Assembly: GCF_001429725.1 (NCBI RefSeq)
Contig: NZ_LMHV01000009.1
Location: 7,001-71,000 of the forward strand
Direction of reading: 5' to 3'
Length of the DNA: 64,000 bases
From: Rhizobium sp. Root708
GTDB lineage: Bacteria > Pseudomonadota > Alphaproteobacteria > Rhizobiales > Rhizobiaceae
Positions 8,959 through 18,372 of the stretch are shown one piece after another (position 1 is the first letter of the stretch; every line of letters begins with the position of its first letter). The position numbers were made by a program, and so were the translations under genes. The notes below the pieces were generated by a model. That model did not search any database. It was not told the DNA's origin and was given only the letters and a program-made list of their open reading frames with translations.

Positions 8959-9674
8959 TGAGGGCAGTCCGCGTCGAGAATCTGTCGGTAACGTTCCATG
9001 GTGCGAGCAAGGGCTTCACTGCGGTCCATGACGTGAGCTTCGATGTCGAGGCAGGCCGTACCTTCGGTCTGATCGGCCCCTCAGGCTGCGGCAAGACCAC
9101 AGTTTTGCGTGCGATCGCTGGCCTCAATACCGGCTGGAACGGCGAGATCGAAGTTTTCGGACAGTCTCTGCAACCCGAGCGAAAAATAACGGGTCCCTTG
9201 CGCAACGACATCCAGATGGTGTTCCAGGATCCGTATGCATCGCTGCACCCGCGTCATCATATCCGGCGGATACTGGGGGAGCCGCTCGCGATCAGGGGGG
9301 TGGCCGACGTGGATGGACATATCCAGACAGCGCTTGCTCAGGTCGGCCTGACAGCTGCGATGGCCGATCGCTACCCCCACCAGCTTTCCGGCGGCCAGCG
9401 CCAGCGCGTCGCGATTGCGCGTGCCTTGCTTCTGAAGCCGAAGCTGCTGTTGCTCGATGAGCCGACATCGGCCCTCGATGTTTCGGTGCAAGCCGAAATT
9501 CTTAATCTTCTCAATGATCTCAAGCGGTCTCACGGCATGACGTTCGTGCTGGTCAGCCATGATCCGGGTGTTGTCGCGCATATGTGCGACGATGCGGTCA
9601 CGATGCTTGCCGGGCGCATAGAGCGCGAGCTCGATCGCGCTGCTTTGGCGGAAGGTGGGTGGGAAGTCGCCTAA
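8955..9674 (+). CDS. ABC importer ATPase, DppF/OppF type
   Basis: 239 residues, starting in a 4-bp overlap with the first ATPase. Walker A GPSGCGKT near residue 38, Q-loop in QMVFQDPYASLHPRH near 90, signature LSGGQRQRVAIARAL near 143, Walker B LLLLDEPTSALD near 163 and HDP for the switch. Pairs with the DppD-type ATPase as a heterodimer under the two permeases. Its TAA (9672-9674) overlaps the stop codon of the convergent gene, leaving no room for a terminator between the two transcription units. Confidence 0.9.
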   Translation: MMRAVRVENLSVTFHGASKGFTAVHDVSFDVEAGRTFGLIGPSGCGKTTVLRAIAGLNTGWNGEIEVFGQSLQPERKITGPLRNDIQMVFQDPYASLHPRHHIRRILGEPLAIRGVADVDGHIQTALAQVGLTAAMADRYPHQLSGGQRQRVAIARALLLKPKLLLLDEPTSALDVSVQAEILNLLNDLKRSHGMTFVLVSHDPGVVAHMCDDAVTMLAGRIERELDRAALAEGGWEVA

Positions 9675-11131
9675 CGAACGGCGGTCTTCGTCTTCTCCGC
9701 AAGCTCGCGGGCGACAAAGACGGCATGCTCGGTGATTTGCGGCAGGCCCATCAGCTCTCCAAACGTCCCACGGGCCAGCGGGCCGGATATCAGCAGAGAC
9801 GGATCCGCTTTGCCATCCGCGCCGATTGCCTCGGATCGCTCAGAGCAGCTGACACCCAGGCCGGTCGGGTCGAGTTGCAGGTGTGATTTGTCGCGCAGAT
9901 CCGCAAGCCACGCCTGGCTTTCGAGAATACCGCCATGAGAGGGCCCGGTCGTGACGACGACAGCGTCGAAGCTGCGCTTTACCGACGGACCGTGGCGCAG
10001 CTTCAGGTTCGCCTCAATGACATCGCCGTTGCGATGCAGTTCGCCGAGAGAGGCGGCAAGGACCTCCATCCGGCCGGATGCGATCGCCTGATCGATCGCT
10101 TCTTCCACCTGCGGCGCGATCCGAAACCTGTGCACGTCCCAGAACGGTCTCACGTGACGGACGATCCGGCACCGTTCGGCGATCGGGAGATTTTGCCATA
10201 TCTCATGACCATGACCCCGTACCTGATCGATGACCGCGTGCCAGGTCACGCCTGCGGCTTTCGCTTCGGCAATCGCCTGCCTGACGTGGCGCAAAAGGAC
10301 AGTCGCGCTGTGCGCCGGGGCGGCTTCAAAATTTCCGAACGGCTCCTGTGGAACCGGTGCGTGTCCTCTCGAGCGCAGACCGCGCCGGGAAACCGACGTG
10401 ATCGGCCCGCGATGGCCTTTTCGGGTCAGCGAGGCCACCACGTCGGCCGCCGTCAATCCGTTGCCGACAATCAGAACGCGATCGTCCGGGCGAACCACGT
10501 CCAGTGCCGTGGAGCCCGTGGAATCAGCCACAAAACGCGGGTGCCCGATCAGGCCGGAGAGGGCGCGGGGCGCGGATGGCGCAGGGTGGCTGGTGGCGAT
10601 CACCAGATAATCTGCGGATGTCTGTCCACCCTGGTTGTCGAAGACCTGCCAGGCACCGCCCTCGCGGCGTACAGCATCGACGACCGTACGCCGATGCTCG
10701 ATGCTACCCGCTTGAACGAGAGGCGAAAGGGCCGAGGCGACGTAGGCGCCGAAGACGTTGCGTCTCGGAAAAAGGGCGCCATCTGTCCGCAAGGCGTCAC
10801 CGTCGTCCGCCACGGCGTTGTATCGCGCAATCCACTCGACGAAATCCTCGGGATGGTCTGGCAGCAAACTCATTCGGGCTGCGGGTACATTGATGCGGTG
10901 CGTGGGATCCGGGGTATCATAGGCGAGGCCCTTGCCCAGTTCCGCTCGCGGCTCGAACACGATGATTACCGGCGTTTCGTGCGCCGCCAGATGGGCAAGA
11001 TGGTAGGCCACTCCAGCGCCGGAAACGCCTCCACCGATGATCGCCACGACTGGGCGGCGTTTGCCGTCCTTGTTAGCTTTTCCAGGAAGTATCACGCTGT
11101 CTTGCTTCACCGCGGCGGTCCAGGTCTTCAT
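9671..11131 (-). CDS. FAD/NAD(P)-binding protein
   Basis: 486 residues. VVAIIGGGVSGAGVAYHLA (from residue 28) is the FAD-binding GxGxxG motif; DDRVLIVGNGLTAADVVASL near residue 215 is a second dinucleotide fold. GLAYDTPDPTHRINVPAARM fits the NAD_binding_9 type. Enzymes of this group are cytoplasmic flavin oxidoreductases or N-hydroxylase-like proteins whose substrates are mostly unknown. It is convergent with the peptide-type importer and lies upstream, back to back, with the MetQNI-type operon. Given a luciferase-like monooxygenase nearby, a role in oxidative attack on an imported compound is plausible but unproven. Confidence 0.8.
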   Translation of the reverse strand: MKTWTAAVKQDSVILPGKANKDGKRRPVVAIIGGGVSGAGVAYHLAHLAAHETPVIIVFEPRAELGKGLAYDTPDPTHRINVPAARMSLLPDHPEDFVEWIARYNAVADDGDALRTDGALFPRRNVFGAYVASALSPLVQAGSIEHRRTVVDAVRREGGAWQVFDNQGGQTSADYLVIATSHPAPSAPRALSGLIGHPRFVADSTGSTALDVVRPDDRVLIVGNGLTAADVVASLTRKGHRGPITSVSRRGLRSRGHAPVPQEPFGNFEAAPAHSATVLLRHVRQAIAEAKAAGVTWHAVIDQVRGHGHEIWQNLPIAERCRIVRHVRPFWDVHRFRIAPQVEEAIDQAIASGRMEVLAASLGELHRNGDVIEANLKLRHGPSVKRSFDAVVVTTGPSHGGILESQAWLADLRDKSHLQLDPTGLGVSCSERSEAIGADGKADPSLLISGPLARGTFGELMGLPQITEHAVFVARELAEKTKTAVR

Positions 11132-11209
11132 ATAGGTTGGAGCGAATATTTGTCCTTCGCGCCAGGTTGGTTTAACTTAGAGTGCGGTAGACAAGCCGGC
11201 AACGACAAT

Positions 11210-11230
11210 ATTCTACAAAATCAGTAGAAT
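11210..11230. promoter_or_regulatory. inverted repeat in the promoter region shared by the flavoprotein and metQ-type genes
   Basis: ATTCTAC (11210-11216) and GTAGAAT (11224-11230) are exact inverted repeats with a 7-base AT-rich spacer, in the divergent intergenic region. The size and place suit a dimeric regulator operator. The regulator is unknown; no SAM-II-like riboswitch sequence was recognised between here and the ATG at 11378. Confidence 0.35.
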
Positions 11231-11377
11231 TTTTATCCCGCTATTCCACTCAAGCGCCGAAGAGTTTTTCTGTGCTGCAGCGCAATAGAGATCGCCTTGC
11301 TTGGTTTATCTCACGCGGTTTTGAAATTATCTGGCCGTTCGGGGCTTGCCTCATCCATCAAGACGGGAAACACCACA

Positions 11378-12214
11378 ATGAATAAGAAGACGTCCGCCAC
11401 ATCGAATTTGACGCGCCGCGCTAGCTTCGCCGCAATCGCTGCCTCGGCAGTTGCCATTGTCGCGTTCGCAGCACCGGTTGCTTCGTTCGCCGAGGACAAG
11501 TCGATCAAGGTCGGCATCATGAGCGGCGAAGACGAAGACGTCTGGCGCGTCGTTACCGCGGAAGCCGCCAAGAAGGGCCTGACGGTCGAGACGGTTGTTT
11601 TCAACGACTATACCCAGCCGAACGAAGCGCTCGAGCGCGGCGAAATCGACGCCAATGCCTTCCAGCACAAGCCATATCTCGACAACCAGGTCCAGCAGCA
11701 CGGCTATCATATCGTATCCGTTGGCTACACCGCGGTCTGGCCGATCGGCCTCTACTCCAAGAAGCACAAGGCGGTCTCCGAGATCGCTGACGGCGCGACG
11801 ATCGGCGTGCCGAACGATCCGTCGAACGAAGGCCGTGCGCTGCGCGTGCTGCAGAACGAAGGCCTCATCAAGCTGAAGGACGGTACGGGCATTCTCGCAA
11901 CCGTCACCGACATCACCGAAAACCCGAAAAACGTCGAGATCAAGGAGCTTGATGCCGGCGTTGTCGGTCGTGCCATCGAAGATCTGGATGCTGCCGTGGT
12001 GAACACGGACTGGGCCTTGAAGGCCGGACTGTCTGCGTCCGACCGCATTGCGCAGGAGCCGGTTGCCGACAATCCGTACCGTAACTTCATCGCCGTCAAG
12101 CAGGGCAGCGAGAACGAAGCATGGGTGAAGACCCTCGTTTCGTCTTACCAGAACGATGCGGTTAAGGCGGAGTTCGACAAGGTGTACAAGGGAACTGGCG
12201 TCAGCGCCTACTGA
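11378..12214 (+). CDS. metQ: MetQ/NlpA-family ABC substrate-binding protein
   Basis: 278 residues. Residues 1-36 form a signal peptide ending near SFA-ED; no lipobox cysteine is present, so unlike E. coli MetQ it should be a soluble periplasmic protein. The mature part has the family plan: VETVVFNDYTQPNEALERGEIDANAFQHKPYLD near residue 66 onward and IGVPNDPSNEGRALRVL. The ATG at 11378 is chosen because the signal peptide begins there. It is followed by a strong hairpin and then metN- and metI-type genes. The ligand may be methionine or another sulfur compound, since a DszA-type monooxygenase ends against this operon. Confidence 0.88.
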   Translation: MNKKTSATSNLTRRASFAAIAASAVAIVAFAAPVASFAEDKSIKVGIMSGEDEDVWRVVTAEAAKKGLTVETVVFNDYTQPNEALERGEIDANAFQHKPYLDNQVQQHGYHIVSVGYTAVWPIGLYSKKHKAVSEIADGATIGVPNDPSNEGRALRVLQNEGLIKLKDGTGILATVTDITENPKNVEIKELDAGVVGRAIEDLDAAVVNTDWALKAGLSASDRIAQEPVADNPYRNFIAVKQGSENEAWVKTLVSSYQNDAVKAEFDKVYKGTGVSAY

Positions 12215-12249
12215 TCTATATTCGCGCCGAGGGGTTAGGCGCGTTGAAC

Positions 12250-12284
12250 AAGGCGGTCCGGGCGTTCCTTGCCCGGGCCGCCTT
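12250..12284 (+). terminator. 14-bp stem-loop between metQ- and metN-type genes
   Basis: Arms 12250-12263 (AAGGCGGTCCGGGC) and 12271-12284 pair over 14 bp with one G-T wobble and a 7-base loop; few T residues follow. Likely a partial terminator or RNA-stability element that keeps the binding protein more abundant than the ATPase and permease. Confidence 0.65.
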
Positions 12285-12307
12285 GGGCGTTTCCGAAGGG
12301 AAAGAAG

Positions 12308-13393
12308 ATGAACTCAATTATATCGGCCTCAGCAGTCGGGGCAAAGACGGAGGCGACATCGGAAGAGGTGGTCCGCCTCAAGGATGTGCAACGGCACTTT
12401 GGTGCGACCGCTGCGCTCGACGGCATATCGCTTACCGTCCACAAAGGCGAAATCCTTGGCATCATCGGGCGAAGCGGTGCTGGAAAATCCACGCTGATCC
12501 GCTGCCTCAACGGCCTTGAGCGTCCTGACAGCGGTGAGATCGAAATCGAGGGCCGCAGCATTGTCGGTCTCGACGAAAAAGATCTGCAGCCACTGCGCCG
12601 GCGTGTCGGCATGATCTTCCAGCACTTCAATCTGCTGTCGTCGAAGACAGTGGAAGAGAATGTAGCCTTGCCGTTGAAGATCGCGGGAGTCGGAAAGGCC
12701 GAACGCCTCAAGCGGGCCCACGAACTGCTGGATCTCGTTGGCCTCGCGGATAAGGCAAAGGCCTACCCGTCCTCGCTATCTGGCGGCCAGAAGCAGCGTG
12801 TCGGCATCGCGCGTGCACTTGCGGCAAGACCGGCGTTGCTTCTGTCCGACGAGGCGACCTCGGCACTCGACCCGGAGACGACGCGCTCGATCCTTGCCCT
12901 GCTCAAGGATATCAACCAGCAGCTTGGTCTCACGATAATCCTCATCACCCATGAGATGGAAGTCGTACGCAGTATAGCCGATCGCGTCGCCGTTATCGAC
13001 GCCGGTCGCATCGTGGAGGAAGGGCAGGTCTGGTCGGTTTTCGCAGACCCCAAGGCACCCATCACCCAGAGCTTGCTTTCCGGCAGCCGTCCGCAGCTGC
13101 CGGAACACATTGCTGCACGCCTGTCGCTGACATCGGGAGACGAGGCGATCCTCAGCATCGACATGGCGGGGCCGGCGGCGCAGGGGGCGGTCTTTGCCGA
13201 TCTTTCCTCCTCACTGCCAGGGTCCTTCCGGCTGGTACACGGCGGTATCGATCATATCCAGAACCAGCCGGTGGCGCGGTTCTTCATTGCCGTGCCGACG
13301 CGCGACCCAGCCTTGAAGGATAAGGTTCTGCAGTTCTTGAAGGCCCGCTCCGCGCGGGTGGAGGTTCTCGGCTATGACACCGATCATGTTTAA
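12308..13393 (+). CDS. metN: MetN-type ABC ATPase with NIL domain
   Basis: 361 residues. Walker A GRSGAGKST (53-61), signature [15 protein letters not shown] near 158, Walker B LLLSDEATSALD near 180 and THEMEVV with the switch histidine. Residues about 275-355 form the NIL domain that in MetN binds methionine and inhibits transport, which suggests feedback by the transported or a related amino acid. The ATG at 12308 has GGGAAAGAAG before it; the longer frame from 12269 starts inside the upstream hairpin. It overlaps the permease gene by 20 bp. Confidence 0.9.
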   Translation: MNSIISASAVGAKTEATSEEVVRLKDVQRHFGATAALDGISLTVHKGEILGIIGRSGAGKSTLIRCLNGLERPDSGEIEIEGRSIVGLDEKDLQPLRRRVGMIFQHFNLLSSKTVEENVALPLKIAGVGKAERLKRAHELLDLVGLADKAKAYPSSLSGGQKQRVGIARALAARPALLLSDEATSALDPETTRSILALLKDINQQLGLTIILITHEMEVVRSIADRVAVIDAGRIVEEGQVWSVFADPKAPITQSLLSGSRPQLPEHIAARLSLTSGDEAILSIDMAGPAAQGAVFADLSSSLPGSFRLVHGGIDHIQNQPVARFFIAVPTRDPALKDKVLQFLKARSARVEVLGYDTDHV

Positions 13394-14027
13394 TCTTCTG
13401 CTTCGTTCCCTCTGGGAAACGATCCTGATGACGGGTGCATCCGGGCTGATCTCGCTGGTCTTCGGCTTGCCGCTCGGTCTTGCGCTGGTTCTCACGAACA
13501 AGGGCGGAATTGCCGAGAACGCTTGGATAAACGGCACCCTTGGCGCCATCATCAACGGTTTCCGTTCGGTGCCGTTCATCATCCTGCTGGTCGCGCTGAT
13601 CCCCGTCACCCGCCTGATCGTCGGCACGGCGCTCGGCACCTGGGCAGCCATCGTGCCGCTCGCCATCGCGGCAACACCCTACTACGCGCGTATCGCCGAG
13701 GTATCGCTGCGCGAGGTTGATCGTGGCCTGATCGATGCCGTGCGCGCCATGGGTGGTAATCGCTGGACGATCGTTCGCGAAGTGCTGGTTCCGGAAGCGC
13801 TGCCCGGCATCGTCGCGGGGTTCACTGTCACGCTGGTGACGCTGATCGGCGCCTCGGCAATGGCGGGCGCAATCGGTGCCGGTGGTCTTGGCGATCTTGC
13901 CATTCGCTATGGCTACCAACGCTTCGAGACGACAATCATGGTCGCGGTAGTCGCAGTTTTGATCGTACTCGTCTGCGGTATTCAATGGCTGGGCGATCGA
14001 CTGGTCACCAGGCTCGACCACAAGTAA
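13374..14027 (+). CDS. metI: MetI-type ABC permease
   Basis: 217 residues with five hydrophobic segments and the MetI-type loop YYARIAEVSLREVDRGLIDA (about residues 103-122) followed by AMGGNRW, the EAA coupling motif. Forms a homodimer in the inner membrane with the MetN-type ATPase. Translation is coupled to metN by the overlap at 13374-13393. Its TAA directly abuts the stop codon of the convergent monooxygenase gene at 14028. Confidence 0.9.
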   Translation: MTPIMFNLLLRSLWETILMTGASGLISLVFGLPLGLALVLTNKGGIAENAWINGTLGAIINGFRSVPFIILLVALIPVTRLIVGTALGTWAAIVPLAIAATPYYARIAEVSLREVDRGLIDAVRAMGGNRWTIVREVLVPEALPGIVAGFTVTLVTLIGASAMAGAIGAGGLGDLAIRYGYQRFETTIMVAVVAVLIVLVCGIQWLGDRLVTRLDHK

Positions 14028-15383
14028 TCAGTGACGAAACGCAGCGGCGGGATGCGAAAAAGGCAACCTGCCGCTGCCGCCGAACAACTTCTGTCTTAAC
14101 GGCCCCTCGGCGTAATCGGCCTTGAACAGTCCTCGCTCCTGCAGGACCGGCACGACGAGATCGACGAAGTCGCGCAGGCTCTCGGGTGCAACGGTGCGCG
14201 CGAGGTTGAACCCATCCAGGCCGCCGTCGGAAATCCACGCCGCCAGCCGATCCGCCACCTGCTCGGCCGATCCGACAATCGGCTTCATGCGGCTGCCGAG
14301 GACCATCTGGTCGATGATCTCACGCAAAGTCACCGGTTTTGGTGCTTCCTTGGTGATTGCGGCGAGCGCGGACTGGTTGGCATTGGTGGATTTCTGTTCG
14401 ATCGGGTCGTCCAGGCCGTATTTCGAGAAATCGACGCCCGTCGACGCCGAATAGTGCGCGAGTGAGGCTTCCACGCTCGCGTGCCTCCGGTAGTCCTCAA
14501 GCTTGTCCTGCGCTTCCCTCTCGGTGCGACCGACAACGACAGTGACCAGGCCGAGGACGCGCAGGGCATCGGCTCCGCGACCAATTGCTTCCGCCGTGCG
14601 TTTCAAGGCTTCCACGGTCGGTTTTGCCGCTTGCGGTGTCGGCGTCGCAATGAAGACGCATTCGGCATGGCGAGCCGCGAAATCCTGTCCGCGCGCCGAG
14701 GCGCCGGCTTGGAAGAGCAGCGGCGTGCGCTGGAGAGATGGCTGCGAGAGATGAACGCCTTCCATCTTGTAGTAGCGACCGTCATGTTTCACGGCCCGGA
14801 CCTTGGATGGGTCGGCGAAGATAGCCTGTGTCCGATCGGCGCGCACCGCGTCGTCGTCCCAGCTGCCCTCCCAAAGCTTGTAGAGGATTTCGAGGTATTC
14901 CTCGGCGGCGTCGTAGCGTGCGTCATGCTCAGGCAGCGTGTCGAAGCCCATGGCCCGCGCGGCGCTGTCAAGATAGCCGGTGACGATGTTCCAGCCGATG
15001 CGCCCTTTGGTCAGGTGATCGAGCGTCGACAGCCGCCGTGCCAACAGGTACGGCGGCTCATAGGTAGTATTGACCGTGACACCGAAGCCCAGATGTTTGG
15101 TGGCGTAGGCCATGGCCGAGATCGGCATCAGCGGATCATTGACCGGAATCTGCGCGCCAGCCCTTATGACCGCTGCCGGGCTGCCCTCGAAGATGTCGTA
15201 GACGCCGACGATGTCAGCCAGGAAAATGCCGTCGAGCTTTCCCCGCTCGGCGGTTCGCGCAAAATCCACCCAGTAGTCGAGGTCGGTGTACAGCAAGGAC
15301 GTATCGCGTGGGTGCGTCCACATGCCGTGATTGATATGGCTGACGCAGTTCATGTCGAATGCGTAGATCTGCATCTGCTTCAT
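14028..15383 (-). CDS. FMN-dependent monooxygenase, NtaA/SnaA/DszA type (luciferase-like)
   Basis: 451 residues, the usual length of this class. LDGIFLADIVGVYD (about 50-63), TKGRIGWNIVTGYLDSAARAMG (about 125-146, with the WNIVT motif) and PLLFQAGASARGQDFAARHAE (about 222-242) are signatures of the two-component flavin monooxygenases that include nitrilotriacetate, pristinamycin and dibenzothiophene-sulfone enzymes. They use reduced FMN supplied by a separate reductase, none of which is obvious here, to cleave C-S or C-N bonds. It leads a minus-strand group with the Tau-type importer behind it (63 bp apart) but lies downstream of those genes, so it is probably the last gene of that operon. 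Substrate inferred to be an organosulfur or amine compound. Confidence 0.87.
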   Translation of the reverse strand: MKQMQIYAFDMNCVSHINHGMWTHPRDTSLLYTDLDYWVDFARTAERGKLDGIFLADIVGVYDIFEGSPAAVIRAGAQIPVNDPLMPISAMAYATKHLGFGVTVNTTYEPPYLLARRLSTLDHLTKGRIGWNIVTGYLDSAARAMGFDTLPEHDARYDAAEEYLEILYKLWEGSWDDDAVRADRTQAIFADPSKVRAVKHDGRYYKMEGVHLSQPSLQRTPLLFQAGASARGQDFAARHAECVFIATPTPQAAKPTVEALKRTAEAIGRGADALRVLGLVTVVVGRTEREAQDKLEDYRRHASVEASLAHYSASTGVDFSKYGLDDPIEQKSTNANQSALAAITKEAPKPVTLREIIDQMVLGSRMKPIVGSAEQVADRLAAWISDGGLDGFNLARTVAPESLRDFVDLVVPVLQERGLFKADYAEGPLRQKLFGGSGRLPFSHPAAAFRH

Positions 15384-15446
15384 GTTTAGTTTCCTGTGCC
15401 GGCGGGCTTGCCGGTGGCGGGCTTTGAGAAGACAGCTGTCTTCTCG

Positions 15447-16301
15447 CTAGCTCTTACCTTTCCACGGAATGAGGGTGGCTTCCAAGAGCCTGATGGCTGC
15501 GCTGAAGGCAAATGCACAGGCGGCGATGATGCCGATGCCGACGAAGACGACATCGGTGGCCAGAAACTGGGACGCCGACATGATCATGTAGCCGATGCCG
15601 CGGTTGGAGGCGATCAGTTCGGCCGCTACGAGTGTGCCCCAGCCGATGCCAAGCGCGATGCGGATTCCCGTGAGGATTTCCGGTAGTGCCGATGGCAGGA
15701 CGATATTGAGGAGAAGCTGCCACGGCCGCGCACCGAGCGACCGCGCCGCGTTGACGCGCTCTATCGGCAGCGATCGAACGCCAGCCTGGGCCGAGAGGCA
15801 GATCGGGGCAAACATCGCGAGCACGAGAAGCGTGACTTTCGAGGTCTCGCCAATGCCCAGCCAGATGATCATCAGAGGCAGGTAGGCGAGCGGCGGCAAT
15901 GGCCAGTAGAATTCGATCGGCGTATCGAAGATGCCCTTTGCCCAGCGATTGAGCCCCATCAGCAGACCGATCGGGATGCCGGCGAGGATGGCGATCGCAG
16001 CTGCCGTGGCGATCCGGAACAGGCTGGCGGAGACATGTTCCCCTAGTGAAGCTCCGGCATAACCGTCGCGATAGATCGCGCCGATCTGCGTGACGACCTC
16101 CTGCGGCGTCGGCAGGAACAGGCGTGGCACCAATCCCAGCTTTGCAACGAGCCACCAGGCAAGGATCAGAACGACGGCGGTTGTCAGGCTGATGAGGACC
16201 GTGCTGCCTTCGCCGACGCCGAAACCCTTCATGTGGACGAATTTGGGCTGATCAGTTTCTGTACGGATGACCACGCCCCGTGTTTCGATAACGTCGCTCA
16301 T
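15447..16301 (-). CDS. ABC importer permease, TauC/SsuC type
   Basis: 284 residues. After a soluble N-terminus of about 35 residues there are six hydrophobic segments; [27 protein letters not shown] is the EAA coupling loop (residues about 188-214), and [27 protein letters not shown] is typical of the nitrate/sulfonate/taurine group. Overlaps the ATPase gene by 4 bp. Works with the ATPase at 16298 and the binding protein at 17164. Aliphatic sulfonates, taurine or nitrate are the usual ligands of the family. Confidence 0.88.
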   Translation of the reverse strand: MSDVIETRGVVIRTETDQPKFVHMKGFGVGEGSTVLISLTTAVVLILAWWLVAKLGLVPRLFLPTPQEVVTQIGAIYRDGYAGASLGEHVSASLFRIATAAAIAILAGIPIGLLMGLNRWAKGIFDTPIEFYWPLPPLAYLPLMIIWLGIGETSKVTLLVLAMFAPICLSAQAGVRSLPIERVNAARSLGARPWQLLLNIVLPSALPEILTGIRIALGIGWGTLVAAELIASNRGIGYMIMSASQFLATDVVFVGIGIIAACAFAFSAAIRLLEATLIPWKGKS

Positions 16302-17089
16302 TCCGCTGCACTCCTGATGTGGTCGGCGCCATGGAGAATGGTCCGGATTTCTTCTCGCAAGCTTGCAAACTCCGGCGTGGTCTTGACCGACCGCGCATCG
16401 CCGGTTCGAGCAAATTCCCGAACGAAATCGAGATCGAAACGCGCGACGATGCGTCCGGGACGCGGCGACATCACGATAACCTGCGTGCCAAGGAACAGGG
16501 CTTCCTCGATCGAGTGAGTGATGAAGAAGATGCGTTTGCCAGTCGCCGTCCAGATCGAGACAAGCAGTTCCTGCATCTGCTCGCGTGTCAGGCTGTCGAG
16601 TGCCCCAAACGGTTCGTCCATTAGCAGGATTTCGGGATCGGCCGCCAATGCGCGGGCAATGCCGACGCGCTGGCGCATGCCGCCGGAGAGTTCGTAGGGA
16701 AATGAATTCGCGAAATCCTGAAGTCCGACCAGGGAAAGAAGCTCTTCAGCTCGGGCGCGTCGCGCTGCCTTCTGAACGCCCGCAAACTGTAGGCCAAGCG
16801 CGACGTTGTCGACGACCGACTTCCACGGCAGGAGCGTGTCCTTCTGGAACACCACACCCCTGTCCGCGCCGGGACGTGTGACCGGTCGCCCGTCGAGGGT
16901 AATCGTGCCTGAGGAGAGCGGGAGGAAGCCCGCGATCGCGTTCAGCAATGTGGACTTGCCGCAACCGGAAGCGCCGAGCGCCACCACGAAGCTGTTGTCC
17001 GCAATATCGATGGAAACGCGGTCCAGGGCATGCACCGCGCGGCCTTCCCGCGTTCGGAAATAGACGCTTGCGTGATCAACTTTGAGCAT
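16298..17089 (-). CDS. ABC importer ATPase, TauB/SsuB type
   Basis: 263 residues. Walker [10 protein letters not shown] near residue 39, Q-loop [10 protein letters not shown] near 80, signature [15 protein letters not shown] near 136 and Walker [13 protein letters not shown] near 155; the GALD form is typical of the TauB/SsuB/NrtD group. An ATG 15 bp further upstream (17104) is possible, but it sits only 6 bp from a strong hairpin, while the ATG at 17089 has AAGAGACGG before it. Operon with the overlapping permease gene. Confidence 0.88.
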   Translation of the reverse strand: MLKVDHASVYFRTREGRAVHALDRVSIDIADNSFVVALGASGCGKSTLLNAIAGFLPLSSGTITLDGRPVTRPGADRGVVFQKDTLLPWKSVVDNVALGLQFAGVQKAARRARAEELLSLVGLQDFANSFPYELSGGMRQRVGIARALAADPEILLMDEPFGALDSLTREQMQELLVSIWTATGKRIFFITHSIEEALFLGTQVIVMSPRPGRIVARFDLDFVREFARTGDARSVKTTPEFASLREEIRTILHGADHIRSAAE

Positions 17090-17110
17090 GTGCCGTCTCT
17101 TCATGATGTG

Positions 17111-17136
17111 ACGCTGGCGCGATACCGCGCCAGCGT
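17111..17136 (-). terminator. perfect 11-bp stem-loop downstream of the Tau-type binding-protein gene
   Basis: ACGCTGGCGCG (17111-17121) and its exact reverse complement (17126-17136) enclose a 4-base loop. It lies between the stop of the binding-protein gene (17164) and the ATPase start, with no T-run, so it probably attenuates transcription or protects the upstream mRNA. Confidence 0.65.
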
Positions 17137-17163
17137 GCCGGGATGGGAGGACTATTGGCTTTT

Positions 17164-18177
17164 TCAGTTGCTTGCGTTGACGAGCGCATCCGGTGTCACG
17201 AAAGCCGCGTAGCTCGGCAGAATTTCCGTCACCTTGCCCTGGTCCTTCAGGAACGCGGCCGTATCCTTGAGGATCTTGGCGGCGCCGGACTTTTCACCGC
17301 CGCCGAGCCAGGCTTCGGAAGCTTGCGCCTCGGGCGTCAAAAGGGTCAGGTTCTTGAGCGCCGCAGCCTGCTGTTCAGCCGTTCCGCCAAGCGCCTTGGC
17401 GAGCAGCTTGGTATTTTCGCTGTCGGCATCCCAAGCCTTCTTATCCGCCGCGAAGGAGGCGTAGTACTTGTTGATGACGCCGGCGAAGCCCTTCAGGAAG
17501 GCAGGGTTCTCATCGGCAAATTTCGAGGCGGCGACCCAGGCGGAGAACGTCGGAGCGCCTTTATCCGCGACGTCCTTCGAGGTCACGAGCACCTTGCCGT
17601 TCTTTTTCAGCTCGGTCAGTGCCGGATCCCAAACGAAGCCGCCATCGATGTCACCCCTATTGTAGCTGGCGACGATTTCCGGTTGCGGAATTGCAAAGAC
17701 CTGCACATCCTTTTCCGTCAGTCCCAGCGACTTGATCAAAGCAAGCAGCTGATAGTGGTCCGTGGAGACAGGTGCAGCGGCAAGCTTCTTGCCCTTCAGA
17801 TCGGAGAGAGACGAGATGCCCGATCCATCGCGAACGACGAGTGCCTCGTCGATGCCCGAGATCGAGGAGAGATAGAAGGCCTTGACCTCAAGGCCGCGGG
17901 AGGTGGCGGCCGCAAACGGGCTCGAGCCGACGTAACCGACCTGAACGTCACCCGAGGCGATCGCCGCGAAGATTTCAGCGCCTGAATTGAACTTGCGGAA
18001 GTCGATCTCGTAGCCTGTCGCCTTGGCGAATTCGCCATTGGCGATTGCGACCGAAGACGGCAGCGCGTCGGTCTGATAGGCAACGACAACCTTCTTGTCG
18101 GCGGCTTGGGCAACAAAAGGTGCCAGCAGGCTGGCGGAGCCGAGAGTAATCGCCGCCAATAGTGTTCTGATAGTCAT
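17164..18177 (-). CDS. ABC importer substrate-binding protein, TauA/SsuA type
   Basis: 337 residues. Residues 1-25 are a signal peptide cut near AQA-AD. The mature protein has [30 protein letters not shown] and [28 protein letters not shown], the standard NMT1/SsuA-like layout in which the [10 protein letters not shown] loop and the following SSPF line the ligand pocket. Located in the periplasm. The gene begins the minus-strand operon binding protein, ATPase, permease, monooxygenase. The 195 bp upstream are strongly AT-rich and should hold the promoter, including the short palindrome ACAATATTGT at 18297-18306. Taurine, sulfonate or sulfate-ester uptake under sulfur limitation is a reasonable guess. 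Confidence 0.88.
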   Translation of the reverse strand: MTIRTLLAAITLGSASLLAPFVAQAADKKVVVAYQTDALPSSVAIANGEFAKATGYEIDFRKFNSGAEIFAAIASGDVQVGYVGSSPFAAATSRGLEVKAFYLSSISGIDEALVVRDGSGISSLSDLKGKKLAAAPVSTDHYQLLALIKSLGLTEKDVQVFAIPQPEIVASYNRGDIDGGFVWDPALTELKKNGKVLVTSKDVADKGAPTFSAWVAASKFADENPAFLKGFAGVINKYYASFAADKKAWDADSENTKLLAKALGGTAEQQAAALKNLTLLTPEAQASEAWLGGGEKSGAAKILKDTAAFLKDQGKVTEILPSYAAFVTPDALVNASN

Positions 18178-18372
18178 GTTTCGCCCCCTTGCGGCTGAGC
18201 ATTGGCTTCAGCGCTTGAACTTGTTTCGACATGGAAACACTAGGGCGGCGATTAGCCTGCACACAGATAAAACTATCTATTTTATATACTATAGAGACAA
18301 TATTGTTTTCTGACTTATTTCTACGCTGGCGGTTGCGACCTAGACGACCGATATGTCTCGCCTGATCACTGG

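Noticed and set aside
9935..11227. A 430-codon plus-strand frame opposite the FAD/NAD(P)-binding protein
   Set aside because: The minus-strand protein has two dinucleotide-binding motifs; the plus frame has no recognisable features.
11231..11377. Possible SAM riboswitch before the metQ-type gene
   Set aside because: No SAM-II or SAM-I core sequence was recognisable; only a short inverted repeat further upstream.
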